Below are positions 37,904 through 48,125 of a DNA stretch of 64,000 nucleotides, one piece after another. Numbering within the stretch: the first letter of the stretch is position 1; every line of letters begins with the position of its first letter. Source of the DNA: Niveibacterium sp. SC-1 (GTDB taxonomy: Bacteria; Pseudomonadota; Gammaproteobacteria; Burkholderiales; Rhodocyclaceae); assembly GCF_038235435.1 (NCBI RefSeq), contig NZ_CP151275.1, positions 2,232,001 to 2,296,000 of the forward strand. The letters run 5' to 3'. The position numbers and the translations under genes were made by a program. A model generated the notes under the pieces. That model made no database searches. It had not been told where the DNA came from and saw only the letters and a list, made by a program, of their open reading frames with translations.

Positions 37904-39676
37904 GTGAAAGTCGCCAAGCGTACGTTTGACGCAGTGATCGTCGGTGCTGGCGGCGCCGGCATGCGCGCCGCGATCCAGCTGGCGGAATCCGGCCTGAAGA
38001 CGGCCGTGCTCTCCAAGGTGTTCCCGACGCGGTCGCACACGGTGGCGGCACAGGGCGGCGTTTCTGCCTCGCTGGGCAATTCCGAACCCGATCACTGGCA
38101 CTGGCACATGTACGACACCGTCAAGGGGTCGGACTGGCTGGGCGACCAGGATGCGATCGAGTTCATGTGCCGTCAGGCGCCGGAGGTCGTGGTCGAGCTC
38201 GAACACTACGGCATGCCCTTTGACCGCCTGGACAACGGCAAGATCTACCAGCGCCCCTTCGGTGGCCACATGTCGAACTTCGGCGATAAGCCGGTGCGCC
38301 GCGCCTGTGCGGCCGCGGACCGTACCGGTCACGCGATGTTGCACGCGCTCTATCAGCGCAACGTGCGCGCCAACACGCAGTTCTTCGTCGAATGGATGGC
38401 GCTGGACCTCTTGCGCGCGCCGGACGGCCGCGTGCTGGGCGTGATCGCGCTGGAAATGGAAACCTCGGAAATCGTGGTCTTCCAGGCCAAGGCAACACTC
38501 TTCGCCACCGGCGGTGCCGGCCGCATCTACGCCTCTTCGACCAATGCCTTCATCAATACCGGTGACGGCCTGGGGATGGCGGCGCGCGCAGGCATTCCGC
38601 TGGAAGACATGGAATTCTGGCAATTCCACCCGACCGGCGTGGCCGGCGCGGGCGTGCTGATCACCGAAGGCGTGCGCGGCGAAGGCGGCATCCTGCGCAA
38701 CAACGCGGGCGAGCGCTTCATGGAACGTTACGCGCCCAACGCCAAGGACCTGGCCTCGCGGGACGTCGTTTCCCGCGCGATGGTCACCGAGATCAACGAA
38801 GGCCGTGGCTGTGGGCCGAACAAGGACCACGTCCTGCTCGACATCACGCACCTGGATCCGAAGACGATCCTGACGCGCCTGCCGGGCATCCGCGAGATTT
38901 CGCTGCAGTTCGCCAACGTCGATCCGATCAAGGAGCCGATCCCGGTCGTGCCGACCTGTCACTACCAGATGGGCGGTATCCCGACGAACTACCGCGGCGA
39001 AGTGGTTGTCGATGGCGCCACGGTGCCGGGCTTCTACGCCGCGGGCGAAGCCGCCTGTGCCTCGGTGCACGGTGCAAACCGCCTCGGTACCAACTCGCTG
39101 CTCGACCTGCTGGTCTTCGGCAAGAGCTCGGGCGAATCGATGGCGGAGTTCGTGCGCAAGGAAGGCGATGCCCTGCCCGAAATCCCCGAGTCGGAAATCG
39201 ATCGTGCGCTGGCGCGCGTGAACCGCCTCGACACCCAGACCGGTGGCGCCAACGTGCACGAGACCCGCGCCGCGATGCAACGCGTGATGCAGAACCACTG
39301 CGGCGTGTTCCGCTTCAAGGACATGCTGGCGCAGGGCGTGGAAAAGATCCTGGAGGTCGAGCGCGACGTGCAGCGCCTCGAGATCAAGGACAAGTCCAAG
39401 GTCTGGAACACCGCGCGCGTCGAAGCTCTGGAAGTCGAGAACCTGATCGAAGTGGCCAAGGCCACCATGATCTCGGCCAATGCGCGCACCGAATCGCGCG
39501 GCGCCCATGTGCGCGACGACGCCCCGGACACCGAGGCAACGCCTAACGGCCGCGACGACACCAACTGGCTCAAGCACACGCTGTGGCATCGCGAGGGCAA
39601 CCGGCTCGACTACAAGCCAGTCAATCTCAAGCCGCTCTCCGTCGACACGATCGCGCTCAAGAAGCGCGCGTACTGA
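37904..39676 (+). CDS. sdhA: succinate dehydrogenase flavoprotein subunit
   Basis: 590-residue catalytic subunit with covalently bound FAD. The Rossmann motif is VIVGAGGAGMRAAIQLAE. The flavinylation His is in FPTRSHTVAAQGGVSASLG. Substrate-site segments FHPTGVAGAGVLITEGVRGE and HYQMGGIPTNYRGEV are intact. It starts with GTG immediately after the sdhD stop, with GGAGG upstream inside sdhD. Covalent FAD attachment needs SdhE, encoded two genes downstream. Confidence 0.97.
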   Translation: MKVAKRTFDAVIVGAGGAGMRAAIQLAESGLKTAVLSKVFPTRSHTVAAQGGVSASLGNSEPDHWHWHMYDTVKGSDWLGDQDAIEFMCRQAPEVVVELEHYGMPFDRLDNGKIYQRPFGGHMSNFGDKPVRRACAAADRTGHAMLHALYQRNVRANTQFFVEWMALDLLRAPDGRVLGVIALEMETSEIVVFQAKATLFATGGAGRIYASSTNAFINTGDGLGMAARAGIPLEDMEFWQFHPTGVAGAGVLITEGVRGEGGILRNNAGERFMERYAPNAKDLASRDVVSRAMVTEINEGRGCGPNKDHVLLDITHLDPKTILTRLPGIREISLQFANVDPIKEPIPVVPTCHYQMGGIPTNYRGEVVVDGATVPGFYAAGEAACASVHGANRLGTNSLLDLLVFGKSSGESMAEFVRKEGDALPEIPESEIDRALARVNRLDTQTGGANVHETRAAMQRVMQNHCGVFRFKDMLAQGVEKILEVERDVQRLEIKDKSKVWNTARVEALEVENLIEVAKATMISANARTESRGAHVRDDAPDTEATPNGRDDTNWLKHTLWHREGNRLDYKPVNLKPLSVDTIALKKRAY

Positions 39677-39697
39677 CCGCCATTGGAGGACATGCAA

Positions 39698-40408
39698 ATG
39701 GCAAGCCGTAACGTCCGTTTCCAGATCTATCGCTACGATCCGGACAAGGACGCAGCTCCTTACATGCAGGACGTCACGATCGAACTCGACGCGTCCGATC
39801 GCAAGCTGCTCGACGCCCTGGTCAAGATCAAGGCGCAGGACGACTCCCTCTCGCTGCGCCGCTCCTGCCGTGAAGGCGTGTGCGGTTCGGACGCGATGAA
39901 CATCAACGGCAAGAACGGTCTTGCCTGTCTGACCGACATCGACTCGCTCAAGCAGCCGATCGCCTTGCGCCCGCTGCCTGGCCTGCCGGTGATCCGCGAC
40001 CTGATCGTGGACATGACGCAGTTCTTCAAGCAGTACCACTCGATCACGCCTTACGTGATCAACAACGATCCGCCGCCCGAGCGCGAGCGCCTGCAGTCGC
40101 CCGAAGAGCGCGAAGAGCTCAACGGCCTCTACGAGTGCATCCTGTGCGCGAGCTGTTCGACCGCCTGTCCCTCGTTCTGGTGGAACCCCGACAAGTTCGT
40201 CGGCCCGGCCGGCTTGCTGGCGGCCTATCGCTTCATCGCGGATACCCGTGACCAGGCCACGAGCGAACGGCTGGACAACCTTGAGGATCCGTATCGCCTG
40301 TTCCGCTGCCACACGATCATGAACTGCGCGGATGTGTGCCCGAAGCACCTGAATCCGACGGCAGCGATCGGCAAGATCAAGGACATGATGGTCCGCAGGG
40401 CGGTGTGA
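39698..40408 (+). CDS. sdhB: succinate dehydrogenase iron-sulfur subunit
   Basis: 236-residue subunit that carries electrons from FAD to quinone. Cysteines for [2Fe-2S] are in SCREGVCGSDAMNINGKNGL and the following AC. The [4Fe-4S] and [3Fe-4S] ligands are in CILCASCSTACPSFWWN and CHTIMNCADVCPKHLNP. Three ATGs compete at the 5' end; 39698 is eight bases after GGAGG, while 39692 is only two bases after it, so 39698 is chosen. Confidence 0.96.
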   Translation: MASRNVRFQIYRYDPDKDAAPYMQDVTIELDASDRKLLDALVKIKAQDDSLSLRRSCREGVCGSDAMNINGKNGLACLTDIDSLKQPIALRPLPGLPVIRDLIVDMTQFFKQYHSITPYVINNDPPPERERLQSPEEREELNGLYECILCASCSTACPSFWWNPDKFVGPAGLLAAYRFIADTRDQATSERLDNLEDPYRLFRCHTIMNCADVCPKHLNPTAAIGKIKDMMVRRAV

Positions 40409-40662
40409 GCTTGAGCGTCGATCAGGCCCAGATGTTGCGAGAGCAGGCGAAGTGGCGCAGCCGCCGCGGCCTGCTCGAGCTCGACATCTTCTTCACCCGC
40501 TACAAGAAGCGGCACCTGGAGACGCTGTCGGTCGAAGAGCTGGAGCGATTGCTCGCGCTGCTCAAGACGGACGACATCGAGCTGTGGAATTGGGTCAGCG
40601 GGCGGGAGACATGCCCGGTGACCGAGTGGCAAGAATTGATTGCCGCGATTCGCGCCGCTTGA
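40405..40662 (+). CDS. sdhE: FAD assembly factor SdhE
   Basis: Small (85-residue) five-helix protein that helps attach FAD covalently to SdhA. The RGxxE motif is present in RSRRGLLELDIFFTRYKKRH, and DDIELWNWVSGRETCP is also conserved. The start is probably the GTG at 40405, which overlaps the sdhB stop as GTGA; a TTG at 40411 is an alternative. It lies between sdhB and gltA, the common arrangement in betaproteobacteria. Confidence 0.92.
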   Translation: MSLSVDQAQMLREQAKWRSRRGLLELDIFFTRYKKRHLETLSVEELERLLALLKTDDIELWNWVSGRETCPVTEWQELIAAIRAA

Positions 40663-40716
40663 AGCGCGACCGGTATCCGGAATCAGGCAGTACTCAACGC
40701 TAGAAGGGATGAACAC

Positions 40717-42012
40717 ATGACAACGCAACGCAACGCAACGCTGACCATCGATGAGAACAGCGTCGAATTCCCGGTGATGTCTGGCGTGCTGGGGCCGGAC
40801 GTTGTCGACATCCGTACGCTCTATGGCAAGACCGGTCAATTCACTTTTGACCCGGGCTTCCTTTCGACCGCGAGCTGCAAGTCCGCGATCACCTATATCG
40901 ATGGCGACAAGGGCGAACTGCTGTACCGCGGCTACCCGATCGAGCAGCTGGCCGAGAAGTGCGACTTCCTCGAGACCGCCTACCTGCTGCGCGAAGGCGA
41001 ACTGCCCACCGTGAAGCAGAAGGACGAGTTCGTCACCTCGATCCAGCGCCACACCATGGTGCATGAGCAGCTCACCCGCTTCTATCAGGGTTTCCGCCGC
41101 GATGCGCACCCGATGGCAGTCTGCGTGGGCGTGGTGGGTGCCCTGTCGGCCTTCTACCACGATGCGCAGGACTTCTCGGACCACGAGCACCGCACGGTGT
41201 CCTTCCACCGCATCGTTGCCAAGATGCCGACGATCGTCGCGATGGCGTACAAGTACTCCACCGGCGAGCCCTTCATGTATCCGCGCAACGACCTGGGCTA
41301 CACCGAGAACTTCATGCACATGATGTTCGGTACGCCCTGCGAGAAGTACGTGCCCAACCCCGTGCTCGCCAAGGCGCTGGACCGCATCCTGATCCTGCAT
41401 GCCGACCACGAGCAGAACGCCTCGACCTCGACGGTGCGCCTGGCCGGTTCCTCGGGTGCCAACCCCTTCGCCTGTATCTCGGCCGGCATCGCCTGCCTGT
41501 GGGGTCCGGCACACGGCGGCGCGAACGAGGCCTGTCTGCGCATGCTCGAAGAGATCGGCGACGTGTCGCGGGTGGGCGAGTACATCAAGCGCGCGAAGGA
41601 CAAGACTGACTCCTTCAAGCTGATGGGTTTCGGCCACCGCGTCTACAAGAACTACGACCCGCGCGCCAAGCTCATGCGCGAGACCTGCCACGAAGTCCTG
41701 CACGAACTCGGCCTGCATGACAGCAAGCTCTTCAAGCTCGCGATGGAGCTGGAGAAGATCGCGCTGGAAGACCCGTACTTCGTCGAGAAGAAGCTGTACC
41801 CGAACGTCGACTTCTACTCGGGCATCGTGCAGAGCGCGCTGGGCATTCCCACCTCCATGTTCACCTGTATTTTCGCGCTCGCGCGCACGGTGGGCTGGAT
41901 GAGTCAGTGGGAAGAGATGCTGACCGATCCGGACTACAAGATCGGCCGCCCGCGCCAGCTCTACGTCGGCGCCGGTCGTCGCGACGTGACCTCGATCGGC
42001 CTGCGCAAATAA
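40717..42012 (+). CDS. gltA: citrate synthase (type I hexameric)
   Basis: 431-residue enzyme joining acetyl-CoA and oxaloacetate. The catalytic segments are [40 protein letters not shown] and the [20 protein letters not shown] motif; the catalytic Asp lies in [15 protein letters not shown]. Length and N-terminal domain match the Gram-negative, NADH-sensitive type. Start ATG 40717 has AAGGG upstream. It sits in the sdh-suc operon. Confidence 0.97.
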   Translation: MTTQRNATLTIDENSVEFPVMSGVLGPDVVDIRTLYGKTGQFTFDPGFLSTASCKSAITYIDGDKGELLYRGYPIEQLAEKCDFLETAYLLREGELPTVKQKDEFVTSIQRHTMVHEQLTRFYQGFRRDAHPMAVCVGVVGALSAFYHDAQDFSDHEHRTVSFHRIVAKMPTIVAMAYKYSTGEPFMYPRNDLGYTENFMHMMFGTPCEKYVPNPVLAKALDRILILHADHEQNASTSTVRLAGSSGANPFACISAGIACLWGPAHGGANEACLRMLEEIGDVSRVGEYIKRAKDKTDSFKLMGFGHRVYKNYDPRAKLMRETCHEVLHELGLHDSKLFKLAMELEKIALEDPYFVEKKLYPNVDFYSGIVQSALGIPTSMFTCIFALARTVGWMSQWEEMLTDPDYKIGRPRQLYVGAGRRDVTSIGLRK

Positions 42013-42175
42013 GCGCCGACGAGACGGAAGAATCCGGAAGATCCGCGCGGCAACGGCGCCGCCGGGTCCTCCGCGCAGACAGCTCCGCCCGCGCCCCCGC
42101 ACGGGCGGTTTCGAGCCAGACGCAATGGGTCGAGCGCACAGCGCTCCCCCTCTACCCGCAAGGCAGGTGACTCCC

Positions 42176-45019
42176 ATGATGAAGCAGTTCATGACGAACT
42201 CGTATCTGTTCGGGTCCAACGCACCGTTCATCGAGGAGCTCTACGAGTCCTACCTCCAGAACCCGGCGAGCGTTTCCGAGCAGTGGCGAGATTACTTCGA
42301 CGCGTTGCAGAACGTGCCCGGCACAGCTGCGCGCGACGTGGCCCACGCGCCCGTGATCGCATCCTTCGCCGAAATGGCGAAGCAGGGTCGCATGGCGAGC
42401 TCGTCTGCCGGTGTGGCCGACAAACGCCAGATCGGCGTGCTGCAGATGATCAACGCCTACCGTTTCCTGGGTAACCGCTGGGCGCAGATCGATCCGCTCA
42501 AGCGCCAGGAACGCCCGCAGATCGCCGAGCTGGAGCCGTCCTTCTACGGCTTTACCGAGGCAGACCTGTCGCAGGCCTTCAACACCGGCTCCTTCCATTT
42601 CGGTGGCGACAAGGCGACCCTGCGCGAGATCCTCGAAGCGCTGCGCGAGACCTATTGCGGTCCGCTGGCGATCGAGTACATGTACCTCTCGGACATCTCG
42701 CAGAAGCGCTGGCTCCAGGCGCGTCTTGAGCCGCACCGTTCGCGCGCCGCATTCACCGGCGAACAGAAGAAGCGCTTGCTCGAACGCCTGACCGCGGCCG
42801 AGACGCTCGAGAAATACCTGCACACCCGCTACGTCGGCCAGAAGCGCTTCTCGCTCGAAGGCGGCGAATCGGCGATCGTGGCGATGGATGCCATCGTCAA
42901 TCAGGCCGGCGGCAAGGGCGTGCAGGAGATCATCATCGGCATGGCCCACCGCGGCCGCCTCAATGTGCTGGTGAACACGCTGGGCAAGCCGCCCGCGATG
43001 CTGTTCTCGGAATTCGAAGGCAAGCACGCGGCCGACCTCACCGCCGGCGACGTGAAGTACCACATGGGCTTCTCCAGCGACGTGAGCACGCCCGGAGGTC
43101 CGGTGCACCTGTCGCTCGCCTTCAACCCCTCGCACCTGGAAATCGTGAACCCGGTGGTCCAGGGCTCGGTCTATGCGCGCCAGGAGCGCCGCACTGATGC
43201 CGAGCGCGGCAACGTGATGTCGGTCCTGGTCCACGGCGACGCCGCGGTGGCCGGACAGGGCGTGAACCAGGAAATCCTGAACTACTCGCAGACCCGGGGC
43301 TTCGGTACGGGCGGCACGATCCACATCGTCGTCAACAACCAGATCGGCTTCACCACGTCCGATCCGCGCGACCTGCGTTCTTCGATCTACTGTACCGACG
43401 TCTTCAAGATGGTCGAGGCGCCGATCTTCCACGTGAACGGTGACGACCCCGAAGCCGTGGCGCTGGCTTGCCAGCTCGCCGTGGATTTCCGTGCCGAGTT
43501 CAAGAAGGACGTGGTTGTCGACATCATCTGTTTCCGCAAGCTCGGTCACAACGAGCAGGACGAGCCGATGGTGACTCAGCCGCTGATGTACAAGAAGGTC
43601 GCCGCGCACCCCGGTACCCGCAAGCTCTATGCCGACAGGCTGGTGGCCCAGGGCGTCTGCAAGGCCGACGAGCCCGAGCAGATCATCAAGGACTACCGTG
43701 CGGCGCTGGACCGCGGCGAGCTGCTGTACAACCCGGTCCTGTCGGGTTACACGCGCAAGCATGCGCAGGACTGGTCGCCCTACATGGGCAAGGAATACAC
43801 GGACGAAGGTGATACCTCCGTGCCCGCGGCCGAGCTCAAGCGCCTGTCGCAACGTCTGACCGATATCCCTGCCAGCGTCTCGCTGCATTCCCGCGTTGCC
43901 AACATCATCGATGCCCGCCGCGCCATGGGCGAGGGCTCGCAACCGCTGGACTGGGGCATGGGCGAGAACCTTGCCTACGCCTCGCTGGTTGCCCAGGGTT
44001 TCGGCGTGCGTCTGTCCGGCCAGGACAGCGGCCGCGGTACGTTCTTCCACCGCCACGCCGTGCTGCACGACCAGAACCGTGAGCGCTGGGATGCCGGCAA
44101 CTATGTGCCGCTGGAGCACATCCAGGAGGGCCAGGCGCCGTTCCAGGTGATCGACTCGGTGTTGTCCGAATCCGCAGTGCTGGGTTTCGAATACGGCTAC
44201 GCCACGGCTGAGCCGAACCAGCTCGTGATCTGGGAAGCCCAGTTCGGTGACTTCGGCAACTGCGCCCAGGTCGTGGTCGACCAATTCATCAGCTCCGGCG
44301 AAGCCAAGTGGGGTCGTCTGGCTGGCATCACGATGATGCTGCCGCACGGCTACGAAGGTCAGGGTCCGGAGCACTCCTCGGCACGTTTGGAGCGTTACAT
44401 GCAGCTCTGCGGCGAGAACAACTGGCAGGTTTGCGTGCCGACGACACCGGCGCAGATCTTCCACCTGCTGCGTCGCCAGATGGTCCGCAAGCTGCGCAAG
44501 CCGCTGGTGATCCTGACGCCCAAGTCGCTGCTGCGCCACAAGGATGCGGTCTCCGATCTGTCGGAACTCTCCGAAGGCCGCTTCCGCACCGTGATCGGCG
44601 AAGTCGATGCGCTGGACGCGAAGAAGGTGACGCGAATCGTGTTGTGCACCGGCAAGGTGTACTACGAACTGCTGGCCGAGCGTCGCGCCAAGCAGCACGA
44701 CAACGTCGCCATCATCCGCATCGAGCAGCTCTATCCCTTCCCCAACGAAGCGTTCGCGGAAGAGATCGGCAAGTATCCCAACGCCACCGAAGTCGTCTGG
44801 TGCCAGGAAGAGCCTCGCAACCAGGGCGCCTGGTACTGGTTCGTTTCGCGCCAGCACCTCCAGCGTTCGCTGGGCAAGAAGCACCACCTGCATCTGGTCA
44901 GCCGTGCTGCCTCTGCATCGCCCGCCGTGGGCTACTACGCCAAGCACCAGGCGCAGCAGAAGGAAGTTCTCGAAGGCGCGTTCGGCGAACTCAACCAGGA
45001 AGTCGCGCCGAGCCGTTGA
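42176..45019 (+). CDS. sucA: 2-oxoglutarate dehydrogenase E1 component
   Basis: 947-residue thiamine-diphosphate enzyme, first component of the 2-oxoglutarate dehydrogenase complex. The N-terminus MTNSYLFGSNAPFIEELYES is typical for binding the complex. HRGRLNVLVNTLGKPPAMLF and the GDAAVAGQGVNQEILNYSQT and NNQIGFTTSDPRDLRSSIYC segments form the cofactor site. GQDSGRGTFFHRHAVLHDQN and MLPHGYEGQGPEHSSARLER are also characteristic. The exact start is ATG 42176 or 42179; the upstream extension is not conserved. The 160-base gap after gltA shows no clear terminator. Confidence 0.96.
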   Translation: MMKQFMTNSYLFGSNAPFIEELYESYLQNPASVSEQWRDYFDALQNVPGTAARDVAHAPVIASFAEMAKQGRMASSSAGVADKRQIGVLQMINAYRFLGNRWAQIDPLKRQERPQIAELEPSFYGFTEADLSQAFNTGSFHFGGDKATLREILEALRETYCGPLAIEYMYLSDISQKRWLQARLEPHRSRAAFTGEQKKRLLERLTAAETLEKYLHTRYVGQKRFSLEGGESAIVAMDAIVNQAGGKGVQEIIIGMAHRGRLNVLVNTLGKPPAMLFSEFEGKHAADLTAGDVKYHMGFSSDVSTPGGPVHLSLAFNPSHLEIVNPVVQGSVYARQERRTDAERGNVMSVLVHGDAAVAGQGVNQEILNYSQTRGFGTGGTIHIVVNNQIGFTTSDPRDLRSSIYCTDVFKMVEAPIFHVNGDDPEAVALACQLAVDFRAEFKKDVVVDIICFRKLGHNEQDEPMVTQPLMYKKVAAHPGTRKLYADRLVAQGVCKADEPEQIIKDYRAALDRGELLYNPVLSGYTRKHAQDWSPYMGKEYTDEGDTSVPAAELKRLSQRLTDIPASVSLHSRVANIIDARRAMGEGSQPLDWGMGENLAYASLVAQGFGVRLSGQDSGRGTFFHRHAVLHDQNRERWDAGNYVPLEHIQEGQAPFQVIDSVLSESAVLGFEYGYATAEPNQLVIWEAQFGDFGNCAQVVVDQFISSGEAKWGRLAGITMMLPHGYEGQGPEHSSARLERYMQLCGENNWQVCVPTTPAQIFHLLRRQMVRKLRKPLVILTPKSLLRHKDAVSDLSELSEGRFRTVIGEVDALDAKKVTRIVLCTGKVYYELLAERRAKQHDNVAIIRIEQLYPFPNEAFAEEIGKYPNATEVVWCQEEPRNQGAWYWFVSRQHLQRSLGKKHHLHLVSRAASASPAVGYYAKHQAQQKEVLEGAFGELNQEVAPSR

Positions 45020-45052
45020 AGGCCGCGCCGGAAGAACAAAGAGGAATAGTCC

Positions 45053-46303
45053 ATGCTCATCGAAGTGAAAGTCCCCCAGCTCTCCGAGTCCGTGTCGGAA
45101 GCGACCCTGGTCAGCTGGCATAAGAAGGAAGGCGAGGCGGTTGCCCGCGACGAGAACCTGATCGACATCGAGACCGACAAGGTCGTGCTCGAAACGCCGG
45201 CGCCTGCCGCTGGCGTGCTGGTCAAGATCATCAAGGGCAACGGGACCTCGGTCACCAGCGGCGACCTGATCGCCCAGATCGACACCGAAGCCAAGGCCGG
45301 TGCCACCGCTCCGGCCGCCGCCGCGCCCGCGCCCGCGCCGGCCCCGGCGCCCGCCGCAGCTGCCACGGCATCCGCGGGTACCGGTCCGGCGGCCCGCAAG
45401 ATCCTCGCCGAGAAGGGTGTCGATCCCGCGTCGGTGCAGGGAAGTGGCCCCGGCGGTCGCGTCACCAAGGGCGATGCTCTCGGCGTGACCACCCACACCG
45501 TGACCTCCGCGCCCGCGTCGGCGCCCTCGCTGCCGGCCGTTGGGCTGGCGACCTCGCTGCCGCAACCGCCGGCACCCGTGTCGCTTGAGAACGTGCTGGC
45601 CGACCGCCCCGAGCAGCGCGTGCCGATGAGCCGCCTGCGTGCCCGCGTAGCCGAACGCCTGCTGCAATCGCAAGCCACCAACGCGATCCTGACGACCTTC
45701 AACGAGGTCAACATGGCGCCGGTGATGGAGCTGCGCAAGAAGTACCAGGACAAGTTCGAGAAGGAGCACGGCGTGAAGCTGGGCTTCATGTCCTTCTTCG
45801 TGAAGGCCGCGCTGGCCGCGCTGAAGAAGTACCCGGTGCTCAACGCCTCGGTGGACGGCAACGACATCGTCTATCACGGCTACTTCGACATCGGTATCGC
45901 CGTGGGCTCTCCGCGCGGCCTGGTCGTGCCGATCCTGCGCAACGCCGACCAGATGTCGATCGCCGACATCGAGAAGAAGATCGCCGAATACGGTGCCAAG
46001 GCCAAGGACGGCAAGCTCTCCATCGAGGAGCTCACCGGTGGGACCTTCTCGATCTCCAACGGCGGCGTGTTCGGTTCGATGCTCTCGACGCCGATCATCA
46101 ACCCGCCGCAGTCCGCGATCCTGGGCATCCACGCCACCAAGGACCGCGCCGTGGTCGAGAACGGGCAGATCGTGATCCGCCCGATCAACTACCTCGCCAT
46201 GTCCTACGACCACCGCATCATCGACGGTCGCGAAGCAGTGCTCGGCCTGGTGGCGATGAAGGAAGCGCTGGAAGATCCGGCGCGCCTGCTGCTGGGCGTC
46301 TGA
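45053..46303 (+). CDS. sucB: dihydrolipoamide succinyltransferase (E2 of 2-oxoglutarate dehydrogenase)
   Basis: 416-residue E2 core. One lipoyl domain at the N-terminus has the modified lysine in ENLIDIETDKVVLETPAPAA. An Ala/Pro-rich linker follows (about 84-110), then the subunit-binding domain (ARKILAEKGVDPASVQGSGP with GGRV). The catalytic domain ends with MSYDHRIIDGREAVLGLVAM, holding the active-site His. GC-rich repeats at 45300-45360 are just the codons of the linker. The ribosome site is AGAGGAA. Confidence 0.96.
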   Translation: MLIEVKVPQLSESVSEATLVSWHKKEGEAVARDENLIDIETDKVVLETPAPAAGVLVKIIKGNGTSVTSGDLIAQIDTEAKAGATAPAAAAPAPAPAPAPAAAATASAGTGPAARKILAEKGVDPASVQGSGPGGRVTKGDALGVTTHTVTSAPASAPSLPAVGLATSLPQPPAPVSLENVLADRPEQRVPMSRLRARVAERLLQSQATNAILTTFNEVNMAPVMELRKKYQDKFEKEHGVKLGFMSFFVKAALAALKKYPVLNASVDGNDIVYHGYFDIGIAVGSPRGLVVPILRNADQMSIADIEKKIAEYGAKAKDGKLSIEELTGGTFSISNGGVFGSMLSTPIINPPQSAILGIHATKDRAVVENGQIVIRPINYLAMSYDHRIIDGREAVLGLVAMKEALEDPARLLLGV

Positions 46304-46310
46304 GGCAGCG

Positions 46311-46658
46311 ATGGGGCTCGCGGATGAACTCGACACCCTGGCCCGCTTGCGGGCTGAGGGGGCCTTGTCCGAGGAGGAGTTCGTCGCGGCCAAAACGCGT
46401 CTGCTCACCGACGCGCCCACCGAGACCATGGACGACGTGAGACAGGCGCGGCAGGTCCCGAACGGGGTGAACCTGCTGCGCCGCTCCACGCGTGACCGCT
46501 GGCTCGGTGGCGTCTGCGGCGGAATCGCCAGCTTCTCGGGCATCGAGTCCTGGGTCTGGCGCCTGTTGTGGACCGTGACGGTCTTTTTTGCCGGCGTGGG
46601 CTTGCTGGCTTATGTCTTGTGCTGGATTTTCGTTCCGGAAGAAGAAACCGGGACCTGA
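46311..46658 (+). CDS. SHOCT-like/PspC-domain small membrane protein
   Basis: 115 residues. The N-terminal segment ADELDTLARLRAEGALSEEE looks like the SHOCT oligomerisation motif. The second half is a PspC domain (TRDRWLGGVCGGIASFSGIE with one or two membrane helices, RLLWTVTVFFAGVGLLAYVL, ending WIFVPEE). PspC proteins act in the phage-shock response to membrane stress in enterobacteria. Here no other psp gene is near; instead it lies seven bases after sucB and 17 before lpdA, so it is co-expressed with 2-oxoglutarate dehydrogenase. Its role there is unknown. Confidence 0.85.
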   Translation: MGLADELDTLARLRAEGALSEEEFVAAKTRLLTDAPTETMDDVRQARQVPNGVNLLRRSTRDRWLGGVCGGIASFSGIESWVWRLLWTVTVFFAGVGLLAYVLCWIFVPEEETGT

Positions 46659-46675
46659 ACGAACTGGAGCATCGA

Positions 46676-48100
46676 ATGGCTCAGGAATTTGACGTACTGG
46701 TGGTCGGCGGTGGGCCGGCCGGTTATGTGGCAGCAATCCGTGCCGCGCAGCTGGGTCTGAAGTCGGCTTGTTGCGAATCCGCGCCCTATGCGGACCCGAA
46801 GGGCGAGCCGCGCCTGGGAGGCACCTGCCTGAACGTCGGCTGCGTGCCTTCCAAGGCGCTGCTGCATTCGTCGGAGCTGTTCGACAGCGCGAACCACTCT
46901 TTCATCATGCACGGCATCAAGGCCGAGGGCGTGGCGATCGACGTGCCGACGATGATCCGTCGCAAGGACAACATCGTCACCCAGCTGGTTACCGGCATCA
47001 AAGGCCTGTTCAAGAAGTACAAGGTCAGCTTCCTGCCCGGCCACGGCAGCTTCGTCGCCGATGTGAACGGCGCCTGGAAGATGAAGGTCGGCGAAGAGGA
47101 AGTGATCGCCAAGCACGTGATCATCGCGACCGGCTCCAAGGCCCGCCATCTGCCCGGCATTCCTGTCGACAACAAGCTGATCGTCGACAACGAAGGCGCG
47201 CTGCAGATCGACGCCGTGCCCAAGCGCCTGGGTGTGATTGGCGCCGGCGTGATCGGCCTGGAAATGGGCAGCGTGTGGAAGCGCCTCGGTTCCGAAGTCA
47301 CCGTACTGGAAGCCGTGCCTGATTTCCTCGCTGCGGCGGATGCCGCGGTGGCCAAGGAAGCCTGGAAGGTCTTCACCAACAAGCAGGGCCTCAATATCCA
47401 CCTCGGCGTGCAGATCAAGTCGGTGAGCACCTCGGCCGACGGTGTGCTGGTCAAGTACGAGAACGACGCCGGCGAACAGGAACTCGCCTGCGACAAGCTG
47501 GTGGTCGCCGTGGGCCGCGTGCCCAACACCGACGGCCTGAACGCTGCCGCCGTGGGTCTCCAGATCGACGAGCGTGGCCGCATCGTGGTCGACGAGCATT
47601 GCTCGGCCAACCTGCGCAACGTCTGGGGCGTGGGCGACGTGGTGCGCGGCCCGATGCTGGCGCACAAGGGCATGGAAGAAGGCGTGATGGTCGCGGAGAT
47701 CATTGCCGGCCAGAAGGGCCATGTGAACTACGACGCGATTCCCTGGGTCATCTACACCCATCCGGAAATCGCCTGGGTCGGCAAGACCGAGCAGGAGCTC
47801 AAGGCCGCCGGCATTCCCTACAAGGACGGCAAGGTGCCTTTCCTCGCCAACGGCCGTGCGCTGGGGCAGGGTGACACCACCGGTTTCGTGAAGGTGATCG
47901 CGCACGCCGAGACCGACCAGATCCTGGGCGCGCATATCATCGGCACCAACGCCTCGGAACTGATCGCCGAAGCCGTGGTGGCGATGGAGTTCGGCGCCTC
48001 GGCGGAAGACATCGCGCGCAGCTGCCATGCGCACCCGACGCTTTCCGAGTTGATGCATGAGGCCGCGCTTGCGGTCGACAAGCGCTCGCTGCATTTCTGA
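46676..48100 (+). CDS. lpdA: dihydrolipoyl dehydrogenase (E3)
   Basis: 474-residue flavoprotein that reoxidises the lipoyl groups of E2. The FAD motif is VLVVGGGPAGYVAAIRAAQL. The redox disulfide is in GGTCLNVGCVPSKALLHSSE. The NAD motif is IGAGVIGLEMGSVWKRLG, and the C-terminal His-Glu pair is in HAHPTLSELMHEAAL. ATG 46676 follows a GGAG site. It closes the 2-oxoglutarate dehydrogenase set, and a hairpin terminator follows. Confidence 0.97.
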   Translation: MAQEFDVLVVGGGPAGYVAAIRAAQLGLKSACCESAPYADPKGEPRLGGTCLNVGCVPSKALLHSSELFDSANHSFIMHGIKAEGVAIDVPTMIRRKDNIVTQLVTGIKGLFKKYKVSFLPGHGSFVADVNGAWKMKVGEEEVIAKHVIIATGSKARHLPGIPVDNKLIVDNEGALQIDAVPKRLGVIGAGVIGLEMGSVWKRLGSEVTVLEAVPDFLAAADAAVAKEAWKVFTNKQGLNIHLGVQIKSVSTSADGVLVKYENDAGEQELACDKLVVAVGRVPNTDGLNAAAVGLQIDERGRIVVDEHCSANLRNVWGVGDVVRGPMLAHKGMEEGVMVAEIIAGQKGHVNYDAIPWVIYTHPEIAWVGKTEQELKAAGIPYKDGKVPFLANGRALGQGDTTGFVKVIAHAETDQILGAHIIGTNASELIAEAVVAMEFGASAEDIARSCHAHPTLSELMHEAALAVDKRSLHF

Positions 48101-48125
48101 GCGCGGAGCAGCACGGCAACAAAGT

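Noticed and set aside
45300..45370. GC-rich tandem-like repeat
   Set aside because: It encodes the Ala/Pro linker of SucB, a normal feature of E2 proteins.
42152..46543. Very long open frame (1463 codons) on the minus strand
   Set aside because: It is antisense to sucA and sucB, which are certain. High GC content makes stop codons rare in this frame, and the translation has no recognisable domain.
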